A stretch of 37,533 bases of DNA from Niastella sp. (GCA_017744515.1 JAGIBF010000015.1:28479-66011); one strand, 5' to 3'. Positions 25,336 through 34,079 are shown, numbered from the stretch's first letter. Made by a program: numbers and translations. Notes: generated from the letters alone by a model not told the origin.

Positions 25336-26394
25336 ATGAAGCGAAAATATATCGTGCTGTTGCATGTAGCGGCATGGCTACTGCTGATCATAAACGATAT
25401 TCTTCCAAACTTTGGACTGAATGCCTACCCTACTCCACAGGCACAACCTAAAAGTCTCAACGTTTTCTTACAGCAACTGACTATCACGATTGGCTACCAC
25501 TCCATCGACGCCCTATGCTTTTATGGCAGTAGTTTGGTGGTGGCACCTTACCTGTTCCTCAAAAAACGCTACGGAAAAGCCCTGCTGTTGGCCATATTGC
25601 TGCTGGCGGTAATGGTGGCGTGGCGGGGTCTGCTGGAGTTCGGGTTCTTCAAACCGGTACTGGATTTCGATAATTACTTTGGAAAACAGGTGCCGGTATC
25701 GTACTATGTCATGAACATATTCTGGTATTATTTTCCCAAGTATTTTGTTTATGGGCTGGTTTACTTCTTTGCCGAAAGCTGGGTACGCAACCGCAACCGG
25801 CAGGAAGCACTGCAACGTGAAAAACTAACCACGGAATTAGCCTTCCTCCGCTCACAGATCAACCCTCATTTCCTGTTCAATACCATCAACGATATTTATG
25901 CGCTTACTTACCAGAAATCAGACCAGGCGCCGGAAGCTTTACTGAAACTATCAGAGTTATTGCGATACATGCTCCGGGAAGGGGCCGGCGATTTCGTTGC
26001 CCTGCAAAGTGAGATCGACTACCTCAACAACCTTGTGGAGCTGCAACGCATCGGCGCCAAGGGAAATGCGTATATTCATTTTGAGATCGAAGGATATGTA
26101 GGCTCACAGCAAGTGGCTTCGTTGTTGTTTGTTGCTTTTGTGGAAAATGCCTTTAAGCACGGTATATTGAATGACCCGGCACACCCGGTCAGCATTCACT
26201 TGCAGGCGTCCAGTGACCGTATCGATTTTACAGTGCGCAATAAATATAACAACAGCCAGAAAGACAAGACACCTGGCATTGGCCTCGCCAATGTAAAGCG
26301 CAGGCTGGAACTGCTATATCCCGGCAAGCACAACCTGCAGATCACCGAAGGAACAGATTATATGATCCATTTAACACTTCAATTGGCAGCATGA
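25336..26394 (+). CDS. LytS-type sensor histidine kinase (His_kinase/HATPase)
   Basis: A 352-residue membrane kinase of the LytS/YpdA-like class common in Bacteroidota. Four hydrophobic helices occupy residues 5-150. A short coiled segment leads to the His_kinase domain with LRSQINPHFLFNTINDI (phospho-acceptor His178). The HATPase region has VAFVENAFKHGI and PGIGLANVKRRLELLYPG. No separate periplasmic sensor domain is seen, so the stimulus may act in or at the membrane. Its stop overlaps the LytTR regulator start (ATGA, 26391-26394), showing translational coupling. Confidence 0.95.
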   Translation: MKRKYIVLLHVAAWLLLIINDILPNFGLNAYPTPQAQPKSLNVFLQQLTITIGYHSIDALCFYGSSLVVAPYLFLKKRYGKALLLAILLLAVMVAWRGLLEFGFFKPVLDFDNYFGKQVPVSYYVMNIFWYYFPKYFVYGLVYFFAESWVRNRNRQEALQREKLTTELAFLRSQINPHFLFNTINDIYALTYQKSDQAPEALLKLSELLRYMLREGAGDFVALQSEIDYLNNLVELQRIGAKGNAYIHFEIEGYVGSQQVASLLFVAFVENAFKHGILNDPAHPVSIHLQASSDRIDFTVRNKYNNSQKDKTPGIGLANVKRRLELLYPGKHNLQITEGTDYMIHLTLQLAA

Positions 26395-27107
26395 TATTGC
26401 GTTGTTTGATCATTGACGATAAACCGCTGGCTGTTGACATACTGGCCGACTACGTGCATAAAACGTCGTTCCTGGAGCTCGTGGGCAGCACTACCAGTCC
26501 CATCGAAGGGCTCGATATGCTGCGTCAAAAGCAGGTCGACCTCGTCTTTCTCGATATCCAGATGCCCGAGCTAAGCGGCCTGCAGCTGATGAAGATTGCC
26601 GGTAAGCAGCGTCTGTTCATCCTCACGACCGCTTATCCCGACTACGCGCTGGAGGGTTACGAACACGACGTGGTAGACTACCTGTTAAAACCCATTTCAT
26701 TTGACCGGTTCTACCGTTCGGCAGAAAAAGCATTGAAACTTTCTCAACATGTGCCGTTGTCTGGTCAGATCGCTGCTACAGCTCCGCCTGCAGATACTAT
26801 AGACTACCTGTTTGTAAAGACGGAACACCGTATTCAGCGTATTTTATTAAAAGAGTTATTGTATGCAGAGAGCTTTCAAAATTATGTATCACTGCAAACC
26901 ACAGATGGCCGGGTGATGACCTTGCAAACACTTAAATCCATCGAAGATCAGTTGCCGGCTGCGGCTTTTTGCAGGGTGCACCGTTCTTATGTAGTCAACC
27001 TACGCCACATAACTGCAGTAGAAAGAAGCCGTATATTCATTGGCGATACCGTCATACCCATCGGCGATAAATACCGTGATGAGTTTTATCGTGCTATAAG
27101 ATCATGA
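26391..27107 (+). CDS. LytTR-family response regulator
   Basis: A 238-residue regulator. The receiver domain has Asp9/Asp10 and phospho-acceptor Asp55 (LVFLDIQMPELSG), with Lys in DYLLKPISF. The C-terminal LytTR DNA-binding domain (about 135-238) includes IDYLFVKTEHRIQRI, a Phe/Tyr-rich AESFQNYVSL stretch and FCRVHRSYVVNLRHI. LytTR regulators bind direct repeats upstream of target promoters. The nearest downstream target candidate is the susC/susD pair after a 442-nt gap; the divergent DUF4932 gene is another. Both are guesses from position. Confidence 0.95.
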   Translation: MILRCLIIDDKPLAVDILADYVHKTSFLELVGSTTSPIEGLDMLRQKQVDLVFLDIQMPELSGLQLMKIAGKQRLFILTTAYPDYALEGYEHDVVDYLLKPISFDRFYRSAEKALKLSQHVPLSGQIAATAPPADTIDYLFVKTEHRIQRILLKELLYAESFQNYVSLQTTDGRVMTLQTLKSIEDQLPAAAFCRVHRSYVVNLRHITAVERSRIFIGDTVIPIGDKYRDEFYRAIRS

Positions 27108-27234
27108 TAACAAAATATAATTATCAAGCACTAAGAAATTATCAAGTTCACGTCAATCATCCTTTTCATCCACCACTTACCCATTCCTTTTCCACATTCT
27201 AAGTCCACCACCTTAGTGGGGTTTATTTTTCCAC

Positions 27235-27242
27235 TATATTTG
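27235..27242 (+). promoter_or_regulatory. Candidate -7 element (TATATTTG) for susC
   Basis: TATATTTG fits the Bacteroidota TAnnTTTG consensus on the correct strand and in non-coding DNA. No TTTG box is present about 20 nt upstream, so an activator may be required. Confidence 0.45.
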
Positions 27243-27267
27243 CCGCCTCAACGAATACGAAAATACA

Positions 27268-27301
27268 ACAGCTATATCATAACGCCCCCTATGATAGCTG
27301 T
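27268..27301 (+). repeat. Inverted repeat in the putative susC leader
   Basis: ACAGCTAT (27268-27275) pairs with ATAGCTGT (27294-27301). Past a 2-nt bulge, CATA pairs with TATG around a C-rich loop. It starts about 25 nt after the candidate -7 element and has no T tract. It could be a 5' RNA structure or an operator. Confidence 0.45.
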
Positions 27302-27372
27302 GAGACTTGTATGTGGTGTGAGTTTACTGCTGCTGTACAGGTTGACAATCCTTATTAACACCTACTAAAAAA

Positions 27373-27410
27373 GAGTCCGGAAGTCGGGAAGACCGAAAGT
27401 CCGCAAGAAG
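27373..27410. repeat. Degenerate tandem units resembling GAAGTCCG
   Basis: Successive units read GAGTCCG, GAAGTCG, GGAAGACCG, AAAGTCCG and CAAGAAG. The 7-9 nt period with purine/CCG alternation is not explained by coding. It lies in the susC leader region. Confidence 0.5.
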
Positions 27411-27466
27411 GGCTGTGCAGGTTTTGCTTTGCCATTTAGCATCATAATATGATGATGAAAGCAACG

Positions 27467-27490
27467 CCCTTCGGCAAGCTCAGGGTGACA
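27467..27490. repeat. REP-like interspersed sequence
   Basis: The core CTTCGGCAAGCTCAGGGTGA at 27469-27488 has the look of a motif I recall as dispersed in intergenic regions of many Bacteroidota genomes (reverse strand: GAGCTTGCCGAAG). Arms CCCTTCGG and related parts allow partial pairing. Only one copy is in this window, so repetition cannot be shown here. Confidence 0.4.
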
Positions 27491-27549
27491 GCTTAATTCA
27501 ACATCATAGATGGTGAAGGGGAAACTATTGCTTATTAATTAACAAGTAT

Positions 27550-30500
27550 ATGCTACAAAAACAAAGTATGCTTGCGCTGATGCTACTATTCAGCGCCGGG
27601 CTTTTCGCTCAATCAAAACAAGTCCGTGGCGTGGTCCTTACCGCGGAAAACAAACAACCCCTCGAAGGAGCCACCATTACCATCAACAAATCGACCCGCT
27701 CTACGACCACCAATGCACAGGGAAGATTTGAGCTTCCATTAACAGATGATAAAGCCGTGCTGACCATCTCTTTTGTGGGAAGAGAAACAACGGAAGTAGA
27801 AGCTAAAGCAGGTCAGGGAGAGCTCACCATTTTACTCAAAAATGCCAACAATACATTGGATGAGGTAGTGGCAGTGGCCTACACCACCGTAAAACGATCG
27901 GGCTATCCGGGCGCTGTTACTTCTATCTCAGCCGATAAGGTCAACAACCGCCTTACGCCCAATATCACCAATGCACTGCAAGGTTTGGCGCCGGGCATTC
28001 AAACCACTTCCGCCAACGGACAACCTGGTAACAGTTCTGCCATCCGCATCCGTGGCGTAGGAAGCATCAACGCATCCAGCGCACCGCTGTTTGTGGTAGA
28101 CGGCGCACCTTATGAAGGAGATATCAATGCGCTCGATCCGGCAGACATTGCCACTATCAGCATCCTGAAGGATGCCACTGCCGCTAACTTATACGGCTCC
28201 CGCGCAGCCAACTGCGTCATCATCATTACCACCAAACAGGGAAAAAAGAGTGCAGAGACAACCATCAGCGCCACCATCAACCAGGGATGGAGCAGCCGCG
28301 CGGTGAAAGATTACGAAAAGCTTGGCACCGATCAATACTGGGAACTATACTGGGAAGCCTTGCGTAACAAGGCAATCACCAACGGACAAACGCCTGCACA
28401 AGCAGCTGCCACTGCCAGCAACAATATCGTTGCCAACCTGGGCATCAATCCTTATGGCACGGCATTTCCAAGACCGGTGGGCGAAGATGGCAAGATCGTA
28501 GCCGGCGCGCGGCCTTTATGGAATGATGACTGGGAAGACGGCATGTTGCAGGATGCCAAATATACACAAGCGCAACTCAGCTTTTCTGGCGGTGGTGAAA
28601 AATCTACTTATTATATAGGTGGCGGTTATACCAATAACCAGGGCGCTTACCTCGCATCCGGTTTCAAACGCTATAACTTCAGAAGCAACCTTACACTGCA
28701 AGCCAAACCCTGGCTGAAAGTGGGCCTTAACCTCAGCGGCGCCAGTACTTCGCAGGACTACCCTACTTCTGCAGACTCCAGGCAAACCAACGTCGTACTG
28801 TTTGGCCGCACCATTCCCGGCTTCTACCCTATTTACCAGCGCAACGCGGATGGCAGCTTCAGGCTTGATGCCAATGGCCAGAAACAATTCGACTATGGCG
28901 CTTACAGGCCCAATGCTGCCTTGACACGCTATAACCTCATTGGCTCTTTGCCATTGAATAAATCAAGGAATACGAATGAGAACCTTTCTACCCGCACTTT
29001 CCTCGAAGTAGCCATCACCAAAGCACTGAAAGTAAAAACAAGTTTCAACCTCGATTATATCAACAGCAACTCGTTGTATTATACCAACCCGCTGGTGGGA
29101 GAAGATGCTGCCATTGGCGGCACGGTGAGCAAGAGCAGCAACCGCTTCATCGCATATACCTACAACAATATTGCTACTTATGATCTCGACTTCGGTACGG
29201 GTCACCACGTCAACCTGCTGGCAGGCCAGGAGTTTTATAAACTCAACTCCAGCGGACTGAATGGCAGCCGTCAGAAATTTGCACTACCTGATCTATATGA
29301 ACCAGTAGCCGCATCACAGTTAATAGACTTTACCGGCAATGCCGACAACTACGCCAAGCTCAGCTTCTTTGGACAGGGGCAATACAATTACCTCGGCAAA
29401 TACTTTTTCACGGCCTCGGTCCGCCGCGATGGTTCTTCCCGCTTCTCACCCGATTCACGCTGGGGAACCTTCTGGTCTACCGGTGCTTCCTGGCGCATTT
29501 CAGAAGAAGAGTTCCTGAAATCAGTGAACTGGCTAAGCGCATTGACCATCAAAGCCAGCTATGGCGCTTCCGGGAATGACAACCTTTCCGGCTATTATGC
29601 TTATCTCGCACTGTATAGCATCAAGAATAACCTGGGCAATGGAGGAGTGATCACTTCGCGCCTGCCAACACCCGGACTGAAATGGGAAACCAACCTCAAC
29701 TTCAACGCTGGTGTAGATTTCGGCGTATTGAAGAACCGCATCTACGGCACCATCAACTATTATAGAAGAACGAGCAAGGACCTCCTCTACTCCAGGCCCC
29801 TTGCAGGCTCCACTGGTTTCACTTCTGTGAGCGCCAATATTGGCGAACTGCGCAATACCGGTGTAGAACTGGAACTGAACGTAGTACCCGTCAGCACCAA
29901 AGATTGGAGATGGACAGTAGGTATCAACGTGGCCCACAACAAAAACGAGATCACTTCGCTGCCACAGAAAGAGATCATCAGCGGCACCAAGAAGCTGATG
30001 GTGGGCACTTCCGTATATGACTTCTTCCTGCGTGAATGGGCCGGCGTCGATCCTGCCACAGGCAACCCCCTATGGTACCGCACTACAGCCGATGGCAAAA
30101 AAGAAACCACCACTACCTATGCACAAGGCACACAATACTACGCAGGCTCTGCCCTGCCCTATGTAACCGGAGGGGTTACCAACTCACTCAGCTATAAACA
30201 AGTGGAATTATCTTTTGTATTCGCCTATAGCCTTGGCGGTAAAGTACTGGATGCAGATTATATTCAACTGCTCTCCGGGGCTGTATCACCCGGCCGCAAC
30301 TGGTCTACAGAGTTGCTGAACCGTTGGACGCCCGACAACAGGAATACCAATGTGCCTCGTTTTACGACAGACGACCTGGCCTGGACCTCCACCTCTACCC
30401 GCTTCCTGTATGATGCCACCTATGCACGCCTGAAGCAGGTGTCGCTGGGTTATAATCTACCTACAGCGTTGCTGTCGAAGATCGGCTTAAAAACAGCCAG

Positions 30501-30639
30501 GGTATATGGCCTTGCTGAAAACCTGCTAACCTTCTACGGCCACAAGGGTATGGACCCTGAGCAGGCTATCGATGGTACTACTTACTACCAGTACCCACAA
30601 ATGAAAACCATTTCAGTAGGCCTGCAGGTAGGCTTATAA
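27550..30639 (+). CDS. SusC/RagA-family TonB-linked outer-membrane transporter
   Basis: A 1029-residue outer-membrane protein. A signal peptide (1-20, SAGLFAQ) is followed by a carboxypeptidase-regulatory-like domain (about 23-95, VRGVVLTAENKQPLEGATI). The TonB-box region is LDEVVAVAYTTVKRSGYPGAV. The plug (about 110-235) shows the classic IRIRGVGSI, PLFVVDGAPYEGDINALDPADIATISILKDATAANLYGSRAANCVIIITTKQGK sequence order, only short pieces of which are quoted. A 22-strand barrel makes up the rest and ends in SVGLQVGL. SusC proteins import oligosaccharides or peptides with a SusD lid lipoprotein, which is encoded directly downstream. There is no adjacent sigma/anti-sigma pair; the nearest regulator is LytS/LytTR. 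The substrate is unknown. Confidence 0.95.
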   Translation: MLQKQSMLALMLLFSAGLFAQSKQVRGVVLTAENKQPLEGATITINKSTRSTTTNAQGRFELPLTDDKAVLTISFVGRETTEVEAKAGQGELTILLKNANNTLDEVVAVAYTTVKRSGYPGAVTSISADKVNNRLTPNITNALQGLAPGIQTTSANGQPGNSSAIRIRGVGSINASSAPLFVVDGAPYEGDINALDPADIATISILKDATAANLYGSRAANCVIIITTKQGKKSAETTISATINQGWSSRAVKDYEKLGTDQYWELYWEALRNKAITNGQTPAQAAATASNNIVANLGINPYGTAFPRPVGEDGKIVAGARPLWNDDWEDGMLQDAKYTQAQLSFSGGGEKSTYYIGGGYTNNQGAYLASGFKRYNFRSNLTLQAKPWLKVGLNLSGASTSQDYPTSADSRQTNVVLFGRTIPGFYPIYQRNADGSFRLDANGQKQFDYGAYRPNAALTRYNLIGSLPLNKSRNTNENLSTRTFLEVAITKALKVKTSFNLDYINSNSLYYTNPLVGEDAAIGGTVSKSSNRFIAYTYNNIATYDLDFGTGHHVNLLAGQEFYKLNSSGLNGSRQKFALPDLYEPVAASQLIDFTGNADNYAKLSFFGQGQYNYLGKYFFTASVRRDGSSRFSPDSRWGTFWSTGASWRISEEEFLKSVNWLSALTIKASYGASGNDNLSGYYAYLALYSIKNNLGNGGVITSRLPTPGLKWETNLNFNAGVDFGVLKNRIYGTINYYRRTSKDLLYSRPLAGSTGFTSVSANIGELRNTGVELELNVVPVSTKDWRWTVGINVAHNKNEITSLPQKEIISGTKKLMVGTSVYDFFLREWAGVDPATGNPLWYRTTADGKKETTTTYAQGTQYYAGSALPYVTGGVTNSLSYKQVELSFVFAYSLGGKVLDADYIQLLSGAVSPGRNWSTELLNRWTPDNRNTNVPRFTTDDLAWTSTSTRFLYDATYARLKQVSLGYNLPTALLSKIGLKTARVYGLAENLLTFYGHKGMDPEQAIDGTTYYQYPQMKTISVGLQVGL

Positions 30640-30662
30640 TGTTCACCTCAAATTATCATTAC

Positions 30663-32171
30663 ATGAAAGCATATAAATTATATATACTGATTGCAGGATT
30701 GTTGGTTAGCCTATCCGCTTGCAACAAACAATTAGATACCTCTCCTTCCAATGCAGTTCCTGAAGACATTGTGTTGAAAACCGTTGCCAACCTTACCGCC
30801 TTATCGGAAGGTACGTGGGCAGCCATGATGGATGACTTTTATGGAGGCACCTTTGGCAACCCCGGCTATAAAACCATTACATTGGTAAGCGAGGCCATGG
30901 GTAATGATGTAGCATTGATCACGACCAAATACAGCTTTGCACCCGTTTACCGGTTCACACAATTGAACGACAAAACGCAAAGCCGCCTCAGCGCCATCTG
31001 GAACCAGCTGTACAGGATCATCAACAACAACAATATCATCATTGCCAATGTAGACAAGGTGACCGGTGATGCAACTGCCAAACAGGTATTGAAAGCACAA
31101 GCCCTTGCATTGCGTGCAAACACGTACCTCACCATTGCTTCTTTTTACCAGTTTTCTTACCTGAAAGACCCACTGGCTAAAACTGCGCCTATCTACACCA
31201 CCCCGACAACAGATACTACACGCGGTAATCCCAAAGCAACCTTGCAGGATATCTATACACTGATCATTGCCGACCTGCAGGAAGCAAAGGGTTTGCTGGG
31301 CACCTATCAGCGGCCGGCTAAATACAAGATCAACATAGACGTAGTAAATGGCTTGCTGGCACGCGCTTACCTGAATACAGGCAAATGGATACAAGCCGCA
31401 GAAGCAGCGAATGAAGCGTTGAAGAACTATCCGCTGATGCCAGCAGCCGATTACAGCAAAGGGTTCAACGATGTAAACAACTCAGAGTGGATCTGGGGAC
31501 ATCCGGAAATTCCCAGCCAGAGTGATGGCAGCTACAGCTTCCACTTCCTCGATGTGACATCTGCTTCGTCTTACTACTATAGCTTCATGGCCGACCCATT
31601 CTTTGGAGATCTTTTCGAAGCAGGCGATATCCGCAAGACGCTATTCGCCTGGGATGGCAACCCCGGCCGCGAAGGACACCTGCAATACAAGAAGTTCAAG
31701 TTCCGCGCTGACCAGACCGGTGACCTCGTATTGATGCGAAGCGCCGAAGCACACCTCATCAAAGCAGAAGGCTATGCCCGCGAAAACAACATCACCGATG
31801 GCGCTGCTGCACTCAACGTTTTGCGCGCTGCCCGTGGGGCCACGGCTTTCAACGCAGTGGGCGCCACCAAAGAGCAGCTGATCGAGGCCATCCTGATCGA
31901 ACGCCGGAAGGAATTGTGGGGAGAAGGCTTTGCACTGGCCGACATTATCCGCAACCAGCTGCCCGTGGTGCGCATGCCCTATGTAGATGGCAGTGGTAAT
32001 GACCGCAAGGTTACCATAACCACACCCGATGGCACGGTGAAACAAGTGCCAGCCCGGTACCATACTGCGTTGAAGTTTGCAGATGGCACCAATTTCGTAG
32101 CTAACAGCCCTTTGTACATTTTTGCTATTCCACAGGCAGAGGAACAGAATAATCCGAACTTGTTGAAGTAA
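30663..32171 (+). CDS. SusD/RagB-family substrate-binding lipoprotein
   Basis: A 502-residue surface lipoprotein. The signal peptide ends SLSAC with lipid-bearing Cys20. The TPR-like helical body contains the family phrases ARAYLNTGKW and AEAHLIKAEGYAREN, and the C-terminal LNVLRAARGA and ERRKELWGEGFALADIIR. SusD caps the SusC channel and binds the nutrient. The ATG at 30663 begins the signal peptide; an in-frame ATG at 30639, which overlaps the susC stop by one base, adds eight residues and is less likely. It forms an operon with susC and ends at a strong hairpin (32189-32243). Confidence 0.95.
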   Translation: MKAYKLYILIAGLLVSLSACNKQLDTSPSNAVPEDIVLKTVANLTALSEGTWAAMMDDFYGGTFGNPGYKTITLVSEAMGNDVALITTKYSFAPVYRFTQLNDKTQSRLSAIWNQLYRIINNNNIIIANVDKVTGDATAKQVLKAQALALRANTYLTIASFYQFSYLKDPLAKTAPIYTTPTTDTTRGNPKATLQDIYTLIIADLQEAKGLLGTYQRPAKYKINIDVVNGLLARAYLNTGKWIQAAEAANEALKNYPLMPAADYSKGFNDVNNSEWIWGHPEIPSQSDGSYSFHFLDVTSASSYYYSFMADPFFGDLFEAGDIRKTLFAWDGNPGREGHLQYKKFKFRADQTGDLVLMRSAEAHLIKAEGYARENNITDGAAALNVLRAARGATAFNAVGATKEQLIEAILIERRKELWGEGFALADIIRNQLPVVRMPYVDGSGNDRKVTITTPDGTVKQVPARYHTALKFADGTNFVANSPLYIFAIPQAEEQNNPNLLK

Positions 32172-32188
32172 CACATATCACAATAAGG

Positions 32189-32243
32189 AAACTAAGAGGC
32201 CATCTCCTGTGTTTGTAAAAATTCAGGGATGGCCTCTTAGTTT
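32189..32243 (+). terminator. Strong hairpin after the susCD operon
   Basis: A 16-bp perfect stem (32189-32204 with 32228-32243) is followed, past a one-base bulge at 32205, by 4 more pairs (32206-32209 with 32224-32227) and a 14-nt loop. The outer pairs are AAA/TTT, so it could act on both strands. It lies 17 nt after the susD stop. Its arm GATGGCCTCT is identical to that of the terminator at 1024-1054. Confidence 0.8.
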
Positions 32244-32382
32244 GTATTGAAAAATGTGTAAATTCCTTTAAACCTAAAAGATCCTTCAAATCCAACGATC
32301 TGAATACCTCATACCAAAGGCGTCTTAAACATCAGATGGATAACAATAAACTAATTTAAGTGAGCATCAAATTACATAATCT

Positions 32383-32883
32383 ATGAAAAGAACATTCCTT
32401 TTTAGCCTCGCCCTGCTGGCCACCTTTTATACGTATTGCCAGGAAATAAAAGGTAGTTATGCGATCCGCAATGCCGAAACAGGTATTTTCATCCGCATAA
32501 AGGATGCAAATACAAAAAATGGTACGCCAATCGTTACTTACTCTCCTGTAAACTGGAAATGCGTTACCTGGGATTTTAAAAAGCAGGAGGCTAACAAGTA
32601 TCTATTGGAAAATCTTTTTTCACACAAAACGATGCAGCCCGTATCACCAGCGAAACAGGGAGTAGCCTTAGAAGAACAACCACTACAAAAAAATAGCCCG
32701 CAGCAGCTTTATGAATTTATTGCTGATGGAAACAATAACTATTTAATCAAACTGAGTGGTACCGAATTGTATATAACCCCGTCTGTAAACACTGGCGAGG
32801 TCAACGCACCGATCATATTGTTGCCCAAAAGTGGAAGCCGGTTACAGTTGTGGCAATTAATCGAGCAGCATCCAACTATGTAA
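32383..32883 (+). CDS. Secreted ricin-type (beta-trefoil) lectin-like protein
   Basis: A 166-residue protein with a signal peptide (about 1-19, ending TYCQ) and a single RICIN-like beta-trefoil. Three approximate repeats carry phrases such as GSYAIRNAETGIFIRI, KYLLENLFSHKTMQP and NYLIKLSGTELYI, with QLWQLIEQ near the end matching the QxW pattern. Beta-trefoil lectins bind sugars, and one next to a SusCD pair may help bind a glycan at the cell surface; that link is inferred. It is separated from susD by a terminator and 139 nt more, so it has its own promoter, which I could not identify. Confidence 0.75.
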   Translation: MKRTFLFSLALLATFYTYCQEIKGSYAIRNAETGIFIRIKDANTKNGTPIVTYSPVNWKCVTWDFKKQEANKYLLENLFSHKTMQPVSPAKQGVALEEQPLQKNSPQQLYEFIADGNNNYLIKLSGTELYITPSVNTGEVNAPIILLPKSGSRLQLWQLIEQHPTM

Positions 32884-33011
32884 ACCTACTAAACAGCTAT
32901 AAAAGAGTGGGTTGGAGTAAAACCCGGGCTGCTAAGGGCAATTTTAATCACATACTACAAGCAGACGATTCCGGCTGACTTTTCAACAACTTCAAAAAAA
33001 ATGATGTAAAA

Positions 33012-33043
33012 TTTGTGAAACCGAAAGGTTGCGCATATTTTTG
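33012..33043 (+). promoter_or_regulatory. Full Bacteroidota promoter (TTTG-N20-TATTTTTG)
   Basis: TTTG at 33012-33015 and TATTTTTG at 33036-33043 are separated by exactly 20 nt, matching the Bacteroidota -33/-7 consensus. It lies 36 nt upstream of the SRPBCC start. The inverted repeat GGTTGC (33027-33032) / GCAACC (33043-33048) encloses the -7 element and may be an operator. Confidence 0.7.
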
Positions 33044-33079
33044 CAACCAAAAGGTAGCATATTTAAAAAAGAATAAAAG

Positions 33080-33580
33080 ATGAGCAGTAATTTATTATTC
33101 AACTTTAAAGTTGACAATTCAACAAGCACCGTATTTATAGACAAAGAGTTTGATGCGGAACTTTCCCTTGTTTGGGATGCTTTTACAAAACAAGAAATTC
33201 TTGACCAATGGTGGGCACCAAAGCCATTAATGTCAAAAACAAAATACATGGACTTCAGCGTTGGAGGCAGAAGATTTTATGCAATGTTAAGCCCTGATGG
33301 AGCGGAAATAGGTTGGCAAATATTTAATTATACTTCCATTACACCCAAATCTAATTTTAAATGCCTTAGTGTATTTACCGATAAGGCCGAAACACCACTT
33401 TGGCCGGGTGCAAATTGGGACCTGACTTTTAGTGAACAAAATGGAATAACTAAAGTTAGTATTTCAATTTACTTTGAATCGCTTGAAGAATTGGAAAAAA
33501 TGATAGAAATGGGCTTCAAAGAAGGTTTCACGGTGACATTAAACGAATTGACAAACGTATTAAATACTTTAAAGAAATAG
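33080..33580 (+). CDS. SRPBCC/AHSA1-type protein
   Basis: A 166-residue SRPBCC-superfamily protein of the AHSA1 type. Characteristic pieces are [37 protein letters not shown], and a C-terminal helix with [19 protein letters not shown]. The ligand is unknown. It is the first gene after the clear promoter at 33012-33043 and is probably co-transcribed with the VOC gene 34 nt downstream. Both genes are visibly AT-richer than most of the window, which may point to acquisition or low expression. Confidence 0.9.
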   Translation: MSSNLLFNFKVDNSTSTVFIDKEFDAELSLVWDAFTKQEILDQWWAPKPLMSKTKYMDFSVGGRRFYAMLSPDGAEIGWQIFNYTSITPKSNFKCLSVFTDKAETPLWPGANWDLTFSEQNGITKVSISIYFESLEELEKMIEMGFKEGFTVTLNELTNVLNTLKK

Positions 33581-33614
33581 CAAATGTCTCCAGTAAAACA
33601 CTAACATTTAAAAT

Positions 33615-34079
33615 ATGATTACTCAAAAAATCACACCCTATTTGTGGGTTGAGAAAGATGCCAAAGCTGTAGCTGATTATTACTTATCCATTTTTAAAAA
33701 CGGGAAGCTGAAAGATTTTCGCAAGTTCGATAGTAACGAAAGTGGAAATGATGCAGGCATAGAAACAGCTGTAATTGAAATAGCAGGAATGGAGTTTAGC
33801 ATTTTAGCAGCAGGCCCATTATTCAAATTTAATGAAGCAGTTTCTTTTGTTATCAATACAGAAGACCAGGCTGAAACGGATTATTACTGGGAAGCTCTTA
33901 CTAAAAATGGTGGCGAGGAAGGTTCTTGTGGATGGTGTAAAGATAAATATGGATTATCATGGCAAGTGGTACCAACTGAATATTTTGAATTAATACATAG
34001 TAATGATCCCACAGTAAGAGAAAAAGCAATGAAGAACACATTAAAGCAGAAAAAATTGATTCTTTCAGAACTCAAATGA
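33615..34079 (+). CDS. VOC-superfamily protein (PhnB/glyoxalase-like)
   Basis: A 154-residue vicinal-oxygen-chelate protein of the PhnB-like branch (sometimes annotated as 3-demethylubiquinone methyltransferase-like). The N-terminal ITPYLWVEKDAKAVADYYLSIF and the C-terminal GGEEGSCGWCKDKYGLSWQVVPTEYFELI are hallmark segments. The fold is betaalphabeta-beta-beta, usually metal-binding, but the activity of this branch is mostly unassigned. It is likely an operon partner of the upstream SRPBCC gene; SRPBCC/VOC pairs recur in Bacteroidota (general knowledge, not checked). Confidence 0.9.
   Translation: MITQKITPYLWVEKDAKAVADYYLSIFKNGKLKDFRKFDSNESGNDAGIETAVIEIAGMEFSILAAGPLFKFNEAVSFVINTEDQAETDYYWEALTKNGGEEGSCGWCKDKYGLSWQVVPTEYFELIHSNDPTVREKAMKNTLKQKKLILSELK

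Larger units (their letters stand above)
27108..27549. other. 442-nt non-coding stretch between the LytTR gene and susC
   Basis: No plausible gene on either strand. It holds a TATATTTG -7-like element (27235-27242), an inverted repeat in the putative leader (27268-27301) and degenerate tandem GAAGTCCG-like units (27373-27410). It also holds a short palindrome CATCAT...ATGATG (27440-27454) and a REP-like sequence (27467-27490). If the -7 element is used, susC has a leader of about 300 nt. Confidence 0.7.

Noticed and set aside
27550..32171. A complete polysaccharide utilisation locus
   Set aside because: No glycoside hydrolase, polysaccharide lyase, sulfatase, HTCS or sigma/anti-sigma gene lies on either side within the window.
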